A stretch of DNA of 64,000 nt from Pedobacter africanus (lineage in GTDB: Bacteria > Bacteroidota > Bacteroidia > Sphingobacteriales > Sphingobacteriaceae). This document shows, in pieces, positions 27,464-35,692 of this stretch. The position numbers and the translations under genes were made by a program. Numbering within the stretch: position 1 is the first letter of the stretch; every line of letters starts with the position of its first letter. The stretch spans positions 590,911-654,910 of the forward strand of contig NZ_FWXT01000002.1 in NCBI RefSeq assembly GCF_900176535.1. Direction: 5' to 3'. The notes under the pieces are model-generated. The model was given only the letters and a program-made list of their open reading frames with translations. It did no database searches and was not told the origin of the DNA.

Positions 27464-28657
27464 ATGATTATTGAACCTAGAATGCGTGGGTTTATATGCC
27501 TTACAGCACATCCAACTGGATGTGAACAAAATGTAATCAACCAGATCGAATATGTAAAATCCAAAGGTACTATTGAAGGGCCTAAAAAGGTATTGGTTAT
27601 TGGTGCATCAACAGGATTTGGTCTTGCCTCCAGAATCACAAGTGCATTTGGATCGGGTGCTGCCACGATTGGTGTTTTCTTTGAAAAGCCACCTGCACCA
27701 GGAAAAACAGCTTCACCGGGCTGGTACAATACTGCTGCTTTTGAAAAGCAAGCCATTAAAGCCGGCTTGTACGCCAAAAGCATAAATGGAGATGCTTTTT
27801 CGGATGAGATTAAACAAAAAACACTTGAACTCATAAAAAAAGACCTTGGGCAGGTTGATCTGGTGATTTATAGCCTGGCCTCGCCAAAAAGGACCCATCC
27901 TAAAACAGGAGTGGTATATAGTTCTGTATTAAAGCCTATCGGTGATTCTATTTTCAGTAACAAAACAGTTGATTTTCACACCGGCATAGTCTCAGAGGTA
28001 TCTATAGTTCCGGCCAATGAAGAAGAAATCGAAAACACGGTAGCTGTAATGGGGGGAGAAGACTGGGAGATGTGGATCAATGAACTGAAAGAAGCAGGGT
28101 TACTGGCTGAAGGAGCAGAAACAGTTGCTTATTCCTACATTGGTCCTGCGGTAACAGAACCTGTATACAGGAAAGGAACCATAGGCCGGGCAAAGGACCA
28201 CCTGGAGTCTACAGCCTTCAGTATCACGAACAGTTTAAAAGACATTGGAGGCAAAGCTTTTGTCTCAGTAAACAAGGCGCTGGTTACCCAGGCCAGTTCA
28301 GCTATCCCCGTAATTCCTTTATATATATCATTGCTGTATAAGGTTATGAAACAAAAGGGTATTCATGAAGGCTGTATAGAGCAAATACAACGTTTATTTT
28401 CAGAAAGACTGTATAGTGGCAACGAAATACCTGTTGATCCTGAAGGACGTATCCGTATCGACGATTGGGAAATGCGCGATGATGTTCAAACAGAAGTAGC
28501 CAGGCTCTGGGCCGAAGCTACAGATGAAAGCTTACCTTTAATTGGTGATTTGCCTGGTTATAAACGGGACTTCCTGAATTTATTTGGTTTTGATGTTGCA
28601 GGTGTGGACTACGGAAAAGATACCGATGAAATGGTAGAAATACCGGGACTGGTATAA
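27464..28657 (+). CDS. fabV: Trans-2-enoyl-ACP/CoA reductase FabV
   Basis: A 397-residue NADH-dependent enoyl reductase catalysing the last step of fatty-acid elongation. It opens with MIIEPRMRGFICLTAHP and has a VLVIGASTGFGLASR nucleotide loop. The Y-X8-K active site is Y235 R K G T I G R A K244, the spacing that separates FabV from FabI. Length is usual. FabV enzymes are known to tolerate triclosan well. It probably shares a transcript with the methyltransferase gene that starts 12 bases after its stop. Confidence 0.95.
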   Translation: MIIEPRMRGFICLTAHPTGCEQNVINQIEYVKSKGTIEGPKKVLVIGASTGFGLASRITSAFGSGAATIGVFFEKPPAPGKTASPGWYNTAAFEKQAIKAGLYAKSINGDAFSDEIKQKTLELIKKDLGQVDLVIYSLASPKRTHPKTGVVYSSVLKPIGDSIFSNKTVDFHTGIVSEVSIVPANEEEIENTVAVMGGEDWEMWINELKEAGLLAEGAETVAYSYIGPAVTEPVYRKGTIGRAKDHLESTAFSITNSLKDIGGKAFVSVNKALVTQASSAIPVIPLYISLLYKVMKQKGIHEGCIEQIQRLFSERLYSGNEIPVDPEGRIRIDDWEMRDDVQTEVARLWAEATDESLPLIGDLPGYKRDFLNLFGFDVAGVDYGKDTDEMVEIPGLV

Positions 28658-28669
28658 GGCAACTGAAGT

Positions 28670-29473
28670 ATGGGCTTAAGGAAACTCTGGAAGAAACTGA
28701 CGAAAGGGAAAGTACAAAGATACGGCTGGTCCGGTAATTATCAGTCCTGGCATGACGTATTGAAAAATGCCAATGGTTATGATGCCGGTGTTATTCTTGA
28801 AATAACTAAAAATGCCTTATTGAAAGTAAAAAGGGGCGAGGCAGCTTACGAAAGGGATTCGGTACTTTTTGATAAAAAAGAATATCCCTTTCCATTGTTA
28901 TCCTTCCTGCTTCACAGTGCAGTTTCTAAAAAAAAGCCGCTTCATGTATTGGATTTTGGCGGATCACTGGGCAGCACCTATTACCAGATCCGGGAATTTC
29001 TGACGCCTGAAGTATGTTCAAGCTGGAGTGTAGTAGAGCAGGAACATTATGTAGTTGCCGGCAACACCCATTTTCAGGATCAGCAATTGAAGTTTTACCG
29101 CTCAATTGAAGCTTGTATGCAAGATCAGCAAATTGATTTTGTTTTACTTTCCAGCTCAGTTCAGTATCTCGAACAGCCGCATGCCTTTCTTGATAAATTG
29201 GCAACTTATAATTTTGAATTTATTCTTTTTGACAGAACAGCCTTTCATTACGGAGATAAAGACCGGCTAACATTACAAGTCGTACCTCCTGAAATTTATC
29301 CTGCATCTTATCCTTCCTGGTTCTTTAACCAGGAAGGATTTCTGAAACACTTCTCTGATCAATATCAACTGGTGGCCGATTTTTCATCCTATGTAGAAGG
29401 TGAGCCTATTCTTTACATCGACAACAAGCCGGTTGCATACAGCAAAGGCTTTTATTTTAAACATAAAAAATAG
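28670..29473 (+). CDS. TIGR04325-type methyltransferase
   Basis: A 267-residue protein with a class I SAM-binding core: VLDFGGSLGSTYYQ (motif I), then SWSVVEQEHYVVAG and DFVLLSSSVQYL. The N-terminal YGWSGNYQSWHDVLKNANGY segment is the recognisable lead-in of the TIGR04325 family, whose members are often found in surface-polysaccharide clusters. No such cluster is present here; the gene follows fabV closely. The substrate is unknown. There is no signal peptide or membrane segment. Confidence 0.75.
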   Translation: MGLRKLWKKLTKGKVQRYGWSGNYQSWHDVLKNANGYDAGVILEITKNALLKVKRGEAAYERDSVLFDKKEYPFPLLSFLLHSAVSKKKPLHVLDFGGSLGSTYYQIREFLTPEVCSSWSVVEQEHYVVAGNTHFQDQQLKFYRSIEACMQDQQIDFVLLSSSVQYLEQPHAFLDKLATYNFEFILFDRTAFHYGDKDRLTLQVVPPEIYPASYPSWFFNQEGFLKHFSDQYQLVADFSSYVEGEPILYIDNKPVAYSKGFYFKHKK

Positions 29474-29503
29474 ACAAGTAAACATCCGGCAGCAAGGTTT
29501 TTC

Positions 29504-29534
29504 TTTGTTTTGGTACTTTCTTCGTGTACATTTT
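29504..29534 (+). promoter_or_regulatory. Candidate promoter of pyruvate carboxylase
   Basis: TTTG (29504-29507) and TACATTTT (29527-29534) are separated by 19 bases. This resembles the Bacteroidota -33 TTTG / -7 TAnnTTTG arrangement with one mismatch at the last base. The leader to the pyc start would be about 85 bases. Confidence 0.35.
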
Positions 29535-29622
29535 ACACTTTAAATCCCTGATAATAAATGCATTTTGATGGTGCTGGATTCAAAGTAATGTAATAATTTA
29601 GCGACACTTAAGACAAAACCAA

Positions 29623-32600
29623 ATGAACATTAAGAAAGTACTTATTGCCAATCGGGGCGAAATTGCCATCCGTATTGAGCGCGCCTGTAGTGAGCTGAAT
29701 ATCCAGACAGTCGCGGTTTATACTTATGAGGACCGTTATTCTCTGCACCGTTACAAAGCCGATGAGGCGTATCAGATTGGAGAAGATCATGAACCACTGA
29801 AACCCTATCTGGATATGAATGCCATTATTGAAATGGCTAAATATAGCGGAGCCGATGCCATCCACCCCGGATATGGATTTTTATCTGAAAATGAAGAGTT
29901 TGCAAAAAGGTGTGCGCAAAATGGTATTGTATTTATTGGCCCCAGACCAGATGTAATGCGTGCCCTTGGTGATAAGGTAACTGCTAAAACTGTGGCAAAA
30001 GCTGCGGGCTTACCGATTATTGAGAGTAATGAACAAGAACTAAAGACAATTGAAACAGCGTTGAAAGAAGCGCATCGGATCGGTTATCCCCTGATGATCA
30101 AAGCCGCTTCTGGTGGAGGTGGAAGAGGGATGCGCATTGTACGAAACGACGAACAACTGGAAAAAGGCTTTTCGGAAGCCAGGAGTGAGGCAAAAAACGC
30201 TTTTGGCGACGATACCATATTTCTTGAAAAATTTATTGACCGCCCGCGCCACATTGAAGTCCAGATCGTAGCTGACAGTCACGGTGAGGTGGTCCATTTG
30301 TATGAACGCGATTGTTCTGTGCAACGTCGTTTTCAAAAGGTAGTAGAGTTGGCACCATCGTTAAATTTAAGTCAGCAAACCAGGGACCAGCTTTATCACT
30401 ACGCTACTTCTATTGCAAAAGCAGTGCAGTACAATAATGTTGGAACGGTTGAATTTCTTATAGACCAGGCCGAGCATATTTATTTTATAGAAGTAAACCC
30501 AAGGATACAGGTTGAACATACTGTTACAGAGATGATTACCGGCATAGACCTGATCAAAACTCAATTATTTATTGCTGATGGTCATCGTCTTTCAGACGCT
30601 GAAATTGGCCTGTCCAATCAGCATAGCATCATGTGCAATGGTTTTGCCATGCAATGCAGGATTACAACTGAAGATCCTGCAAATGACTTCAAACCTGATT
30701 ATGGAACACTGATCACTTACAGGAATGCGACAGGCTTCGGCATCAGATTAGACGAGGGGAGTACCTATCCCGGCATGAAAATTAGCCCCTTTTTTGACTC
30801 TATGCTTGTTAAGGTAAGCACAAGCGGGGCTACCCTGGAAGATGCCGCCAGAAAAATGAACCGGGCGCTGAGGGAATTCAGGATCAGGGGAGTTAAAAAC
30901 AATGTACAGTTTCTGGAGAACCTGATCAATCACCCCACCTTTATTCAGGGAAAGGCTACTGTCAATTTCATACAGGAACATCCTGAACTTTTTGAATCTA
31001 AAAAAAGGCTTGACAGAGGTACAAGGATTCTGACCTATTTAGGAGAGGTCTCTGTAAATGGAAATCCGGATATACGGTTTGTGGACGAAAACAAAAGGCT
31101 GGAAAAGCCAGAGATACCTGCTTTTGATCATTATAGTGCTTATCCAAAAGGCACAAAAGACCTTTTAACCGAACTTGGGCCAGATGGTTTTTCCAGGTGG
31201 CTTAAAGCGGAAAAGAAAATACAATACACCGATACTACATTAAGGGATGCGCATCAATCCCTTTTGGCAACGCGTATGCGCACCTATGATATGCTTAAGG
31301 TGGCAGAGGGTTTTGCCAAACACCATCCTCAGACCTTTAGTATGGAGGCCTGGGGCGGAGCTACATTTGATGTTTGTCTGCGATTTTTACATGAAGATCC
31401 ATGGAGACGCCTGGAGAAATTAAGGGCCGCTATGCCAAACATATTGATTCAAATGCTCATCAGAGGATGTAACGGTGTAGGATATGCGGCATATCCCGAC
31501 AATCTGATTGAATCTTTCGTTGAAAAAAGCTGGGAAAAAGGAGTAGATATTTTCAGGATATTCGATTCCCTGAACTGGATGGAGAATATTGCCCCATGCA
31601 TCGAAATGGTGCGCAAGAAGACGCAGGGACTTGCCGAAGGGGCACTGTGTTATACAGGTGATATCCTTGATCCCAAACGCAGCAAATATAGTCTGGATTA
31701 TTATTTAAGGCTTGCAAAAGATCTGGAGAATGCGGGAAGCCATATACTTGGTGTCAAAGACATGTCTGGTCTGCTCAAGCCTTATGCAGCCAAATTGTTG
31801 ATAGAGGCCTTAAAGGATACTGTAAAAATTCCTATCCATTTACACACACACGACACATCGTCTTTGCAGTCAGCAACTTACTTAATGGCAATTGAAGCAG
31901 GAGTTGATGTGGTCGATTGTGCTTTAGGAGCCTTATCGGGCACTACTTCCCAACCCAACTTCAACGCAATCGTAGAGATGATGCGTTTTCACGAACGGGA
32001 AAATCCATACGATCAGAAATCGTTAAATGCGTATTCCAATTATTGGGAGGCCGTAAGGGAGTATTATTATCCTTTCGAATCTGGTTTAAAAGCAAGCTCT
32101 GCAGAAGTTTTTGAACATGAAATCCCTGGAGGCCAATATTCCAATCTAAAGCCGCAGGCAATAGCGCTTGGTTTAGGAGATCAGTTTGAATTGATTAAAC
32201 AAAGGTATGCAGATGTAAACCGGCTTTTCGGAGATATTGTAAAAGTTACTCCAAGCTCTAAAGTTGTAGGCGATCTTGCGCAATTTATGGTGGCAAACCA
32301 AATCACACCTGAGGATATTTTCACAAGGGGAGAACAGCTTTCCTTTCCTGAATCTGTAGTTTCCTTTTTTCTGGGGGAAATCGGTCAGCCTGAAGGAGGG
32401 TTCCCGAAAGAATTACAACGAATTTTATTGAAAGGTAAAACTCCGTTTACCGACAGGCCAAATAAACATTTACAGCCATTAGACCTTAACCAGGATTTTG
32501 AGGACTTTAAAAAAGAGTTTGGCGACGATCTGAGTTATACCATGTATCTCGCCTACAAATTCTATCCTAAAGTTACGGCCGATGCCATCAAGACCTTTAG

Positions 32601-33066
32601 GCTGTATGGCGACGTATCTGTGATACCAACCCGTTATTTTTTTTATGGAATGAAGCCAGGTGAAGAAACGACCATAGAAATTGCAAAGGGAAAAACATTG
32701 CTGGTTCGTTTACTTTCTATAGGCCCGGCTGATGACAATGGCATGCGGACGGTATTCTTTAAACTAAATGGGCAAACCCGGAATATTGAAATCCAGGATA
32801 AATCGATAAAAGTAGTGAAACCAGAAAACCGCAAAATAGAAAAAGACAACAATAGTCATGTTGGCTCTCCGCTACAGGGCTTGTTGTCTAAAGTATTTGT
32901 CAAAGCAGGGGATCAGGTGAAAAAGAATCAACCCTTGTTTATGATAGAAGCAATGAAAATGGAATCAAATATCTCCGCCATAACTGACGGGGTTGTTAAA
33001 TCCATTACACTCAATGCAGGAACTATGGTGAATACTGACGATTTGGTTCTGGAATTAGCTGAATAA
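29623..33066 (+). CDS. pyc: Pyruvate carboxylase
   Basis: A 1147-residue single-chain biotin enzyme making oxaloacetate from pyruvate. Domains in order: biotin carboxylase (1-450, with VLIANRGEIAIRI and the KAASGGGGRGMR ATP loop), carboxyltransferase (about 530-800, DTTLRDAHQSLLATRM), the PYC/OADA allosteric-linker region, and a C-terminal biotinyl domain with EAMKMES (biotin Lys near 1112). Length is full. It would replenish the TCA cycle when sugars or uronates are the carbon source. The start follows an ACCAA element directly. The gene is monocistronic and ends at an inverted repeat shared with the convergent gene. Confidence 0.97.
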   Translation: MNIKKVLIANRGEIAIRIERACSELNIQTVAVYTYEDRYSLHRYKADEAYQIGEDHEPLKPYLDMNAIIEMAKYSGADAIHPGYGFLSENEEFAKRCAQNGIVFIGPRPDVMRALGDKVTAKTVAKAAGLPIIESNEQELKTIETALKEAHRIGYPLMIKAASGGGGRGMRIVRNDEQLEKGFSEARSEAKNAFGDDTIFLEKFIDRPRHIEVQIVADSHGEVVHLYERDCSVQRRFQKVVELAPSLNLSQQTRDQLYHYATSIAKAVQYNNVGTVEFLIDQAEHIYFIEVNPRIQVEHTVTEMITGIDLIKTQLFIADGHRLSDAEIGLSNQHSIMCNGFAMQCRITTEDPANDFKPDYGTLITYRNATGFGIRLDEGSTYPGMKISPFFDSMLVKVSTSGATLEDAARKMNRALREFRIRGVKNNVQFLENLINHPTFIQGKATVNFIQEHPELFESKKRLDRGTRILTYLGEVSVNGNPDIRFVDENKRLEKPEIPAFDHYSAYPKGTKDLLTELGPDGFSRWLKAEKKIQYTDTTLRDAHQSLLATRMRTYDMLKVAEGFAKHHPQTFSMEAWGGATFDVCLRFLHEDPWRRLEKLRAAMPNILIQMLIRGCNGVGYAAYPDNLIESFVEKSWEKGVDIFRIFDSLNWMENIAPCIEMVRKKTQGLAEGALCYTGDILDPKRSKYSLDYYLRLAKDLENAGSHILGVKDMSGLLKPYAAKLLIEALKDTVKIPIHLHTHDTSSLQSATYLMAIEAGVDVVDCALGALSGTTSQPNFNAIVEMMRFHERENPYDQKSLNAYSNYWEAVREYYYPFESGLKASSAEVFEHEIPGGQYSNLKPQAIALGLGDQFELIKQRYADVNRLFGDIVKVTPSSKVVGDLAQFMVANQITPEDIFTRGEQLSFPESVVSFFLGEIGQPEGGFPKELQRILLKGKTPFTDRPNKHLQPLDLNQDFEDFKKEFGDDLSYTMYLAYKFYPKVTADAIKTFRLYGDVSVIPTRYFFYGMKPGEETTIEIAKGKTLLVRLLSIGPADDNGMRTVFFKLNGQTRNIEIQDKSIKVVKPENRKIEKDNNSHVGSPLQGLLSKVFVKAGDQVKKNQPLFMIEAMKMESNISAITDGVVKSITLNAGTMVNTDDLVLELAE

Positions 33067-33069
33067 ACA

Positions 33070-33125
33070 GGAGCTTTGGAAATGGCTGTTAAGGAATCTG
33101 CTTTTTCAGCCATTTCACAAGCTCC
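33070..33125. terminator. Inverted repeat between pyc and convergent gene
   Basis: Two 19-base arms (33070-33088 and 33107-33125) match at 17 positions around an 18-base spacer. The right arm lies within the last codons of the minus-strand gene, whose stop is at 33091-33089. A TTTTT run is in the spacer, not after the stem, so termination is plausible but not textbook. Confidence 0.5.
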
Positions 33126-33892
33126 ACAGCCCCATTATAATTTTCATATTCCGCCGGAATCCTTGTGCCATCAATATACTCGTTATACAACCACGGATCT
33201 CCAACGGCAAACACGGTACCTTTACCGTACCGGCAGATGGCCATGATGGTATCTTCCCCTTCTTTGATCAGGGGTATAGCCGGTTTTTCGGCATGGATTA
33301 CAGCTAATTCTTTCAGGTAAAATTTCCTGGAGCCAGGAAACACTTCATTTCCGGAAGGGACATTTACGGTTCCCATTTCAATTTTTTTGTCTCTCACCAT
33401 ATTCCTGCTCTTATTGGTAAAAGTAATTCCGAATCTCTTCGACAAATCATTCAGCTGTACCAGGTTGTTGTTGCTGCTATCGTTGGCAAAAATGGCCAAA
33501 ACCCCGCCTTTTTTCACCCAATTTACTATAGCATTAACATCATTTGCCGATATAAGATTTGGAACCGGACTTTCCTTTTGGTTATCGGGGTCAACAATGA
33601 TGTAGATCGAAGCCTCCTTAAGGTTTTGAGTGCTGGGAGCCATATCCAGACTTTTTATTGACAGCCCCTCTCTGGTAAAAATATCTCCCAACATGGAAAA
33701 GCCATTTAATGTTTTGTCTTCCCAGGTGTAATGAAACCTGATTTCTTTACCAGATTTGTCTTTCTTTAGCTCATGATTAAAATAATTATCGAGCAACACT
33801 GTTTTTTGCTGGGCAATAGCACTAGAAATAGTAGTTAAGCAGCAAAAGACAATTGCGAGTATATTCTTCCTGGATACGTATTTTAGTAACAT
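33089..33892 (-). CDS. Secreted DUF4350-like / glutamine-amidotransferase-fold protein
   Basis: A 267-residue exported protein (signal peptide cleaved near AIAQQ, residue ~28). The mature chain alternates strands and helices, with IYIIVDPDN, a VNWVKKGGVLAIFANDS segment and a closing GKGTVFAVGDPWLYN. That pattern is seen in class-I glutamine-amidotransferase-like domains such as DUF4350. No catalytic Cys-His pair is evident, so it is probably a binding or structural domain. Its start faces the hexuronate transporter gene across a shared regulatory region with a LacI-type site about 80 bases away. That suggests a part in uronate or polysaccharide use; function is otherwise unknown. Confidence 0.55.
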   Translation of the reverse strand: MLLKYVSRKNILAIVFCCLTTISSAIAQQKTVLLDNYFNHELKKDKSGKEIRFHYTWEDKTLNGFSMLGDIFTREGLSIKSLDMAPSTQNLKEASIYIIVDPDNQKESPVPNLISANDVNAIVNWVKKGGVLAIFANDSSNNNLVQLNDLSKRFGITFTNKSRNMVRDKKIEMGTVNVPSGNEVFPGSRKFYLKELAVIHAEKPAIPLIKEGEDTIMAICRYGKGTVFAVGDPWLYNEYIDGTRIPAEYENYNGAVELVKWLKKQIP

Positions 33893-34224
33893 AATTAAAT
33901 CTATAAAAATAAAACCAATATGGATGCGTCAAAAATGGCAATTGCTAAAATAATTTACTAATTAGCTAAACGATAACGATTGCGTAAATATTTTCGGATG
34001 AACCATACTTTTACTTACAATTATTATGTAGAATTGCTAACGTTGAGGACCTTTATTACCACAGAGGCATACTCAGAATTCAAGTGTCCGATAAATTGGG
34101 TCAAGAATTTGGATGTGGTAATTACAGGGAATTATATATATTGAGTCCTAAAATGACGATTAAAGATATAACGAGCAGAAACAGATTTTTTCTATCAGAT
34201 GCAAATTTAACTAAACCAAATATA
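33893..34224. promoter_or_regulatory. Divergent regulatory region of secreted protein and MFS transporter
   Basis: This 332-base gap lies between two divergent genes. It holds a LacI-type element at 33972-33993, a weaker related stretch TTGCTAACGTTGA (34033-34045), and an ACCAAAT element just before the transporter ATG. The plus-strand frame is open upstream of 34225 from a GTG at 34084, but that part has no transporter-like content and I treat it as leader. Confidence 0.55.
33972..33993. promoter_or_regulatory. LacI-type operator upstream of hexuronate transporter
   Basis: The 19-base stretch AACGATTGCGTAAATATTT (33975-33993) recurs with one mismatch at 51432-51450 between kdgK and the mannonate oxidoreductase gene. 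The core resembles LacI-family half sites of the AAACGATT type. The likely binder is the LacI protein encoded at 53555-54592. Confidence 0.6.
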
Positions 34225-35664
34225 ATGAAAGAGACTAAAAGAGGAAATTACAGATGGACCATCTGTGCCATGTTATTTTTTGCTACCACAATTAATTATA
34301 TGGACAGGCAGGTCCTTTCGTTAACCTGGAAAGATTTTATAGCTCCGGAGTTTCATTGGACAAACAATGATTACGGTAACATTACTGCTCTTTTTTCCAT
34401 TTTTTATGCGGTTTCTATGCTGTTTGCCGGTAGGTTTGTAGACTGGTTAGATACAAAAAAGGGTTTTTTATGGGCTATTGGTATATGGTCGATAGGTGCC
34501 TGTTTACACGCATTTTGTGGAATAGCAACCTCTGGTATAATTACAGGCAACTGGCTCGTTGGTTTTGAAGGTGCAAAAGAATCACTGGCCCTTGTAAACG
34601 ATACAGCAATGATCATTACTGTAAGCGTTACTTTGTTTATTTTTGCACGTTTTATATTGGCAGTTGGTGAAGCAGGAAACTTTCCTGCAGCTATTAAAGC
34701 AACAGCAGAGTATTTCCCAAAAAAAGACAGGGCCTTTTCAACCAGTATCTTTAATGCTGGAGCAACAGTAGGCGCTCTTGCTGCTCCTATAACCATTCCT
34801 TTTATAGCGGCAAAATGGGGCTGGGAGATGTCTTTTATAATTATCGGTGCACTCGGCTTTGTATGGATGGGCTTTTGGGTGTTTATCTATCACAAGCCAG
34901 AGGTACACCCAAAAGTAAACGCTGCGGAACTGGAGTATATTCAGCAAGATCTGATAGCAGACAGAAAGTTGGTAGATTATGTTGAAGAGACTCCCACCAA
35001 AGCTTCTTTTGTAGATTGCTTGAAATATAATCAGACATGGGCATTTGCTTTTGGCAAGTTCATGACAGATGGCGTCTGGTGGTTTTTCCTTTTCTGGACA
35101 CCAGCTTATTTAAGTGCTGTTTATGGAATGGATTCTACAAAAAGTGCCTTGCCATTATTTGTGCTTTATATGATAACTTTGCTTTCAATTATTGGCGGGT
35201 GGCTACCTACTTATTTTGTTGAAAAAAAAGGAATGAATCCCTATGAAGGTAGAATGAGGGCTATGCTGATTTTTGCTTTCTTCCCTTTGCTCGCGCTGCT
35301 GGCACAACCACTGGGACAGGTTACTTACTGGATTCCTGTAATTATCATTGGCATTGCCGGAGCAGCTCACCAGGCTTGGTCTGCCAATATATTTACTACA
35401 GTAGGAGATATGTTCCCTAAAAAAGCCATTGCAACGGTTACGGGCATTGGTGGTATGGCTGGAGGCATCGGTGCATTTTTAATCAATAAAGGGTCTGGGG
35501 TATTGTTTGACTACGCAGGCCAGACTCAAATGGTGTTTATGGGGTTCAAAGGTGAAGAAGCAGGATACTTTATCATATTCTCATTGTGTTCTGTTTGTTA
35601 TTTAATAGGCTGGACAGTGATGAAAACATTGGTGCCTAAATACAAACCTATTTCAGATTTATAA
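34225..35664 (+). CDS. exuT: MFS transporter, hexuronate type (ExuT-like)
   Basis: A 479-residue inner-membrane protein with about twelve helices. TTINYMDRQVLSLTW in helix 1 and GEAGNFPAAIKATAEYFPKKDRA between helices 4 and 5 are typical of the anion:cation symporter subfamily that includes ExuT and other hexuronate/hexonate permeases. The ATG at 34225 is preferred over an upstream GTG because the transporter homology starts here. GapN follows after 28 bases. A LacI-type element shared with the kdgK/uxuA locus supports glucuronate/galacturonate uptake. The insertion of about 30 residues between helices 3 and 4 (residues ~100-130) is longer than in enterobacterial ExuT. Confidence 0.8.
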   Translation: MKETKRGNYRWTICAMLFFATTINYMDRQVLSLTWKDFIAPEFHWTNNDYGNITALFSIFYAVSMLFAGRFVDWLDTKKGFLWAIGIWSIGACLHAFCGIATSGIITGNWLVGFEGAKESLALVNDTAMIITVSVTLFIFARFILAVGEAGNFPAAIKATAEYFPKKDRAFSTSIFNAGATVGALAAPITIPFIAAKWGWEMSFIIIGALGFVWMGFWVFIYHKPEVHPKVNAAELEYIQQDLIADRKLVDYVEETPTKASFVDCLKYNQTWAFAFGKFMTDGVWWFFLFWTPAYLSAVYGMDSTKSALPLFVLYMITLLSIIGGWLPTYFVEKKGMNPYEGRMRAMLIFAFFPLLALLAQPLGQVTYWIPVIIIGIAGAAHQAWSANIFTTVGDMFPKKAIATVTGIGGMAGGIGAFLINKGSGVLFDYAGQTQMVFMGFKGEEAGYFIIFSLCSVCYLIGWTVMKTLVPKYKPISDL

Positions 35665-35692
35665 CCTATAACCAAAAATTAATATTTAACTA

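Noticed and set aside
34084..34224. An N-terminal extension of 47 residues on the MFS transporter
   Set aside because: It begins at GTG, has no transporter-like content, and would place the gene start inside the regulatory gap; the ATG at 34225 follows an ACCAAAT element.
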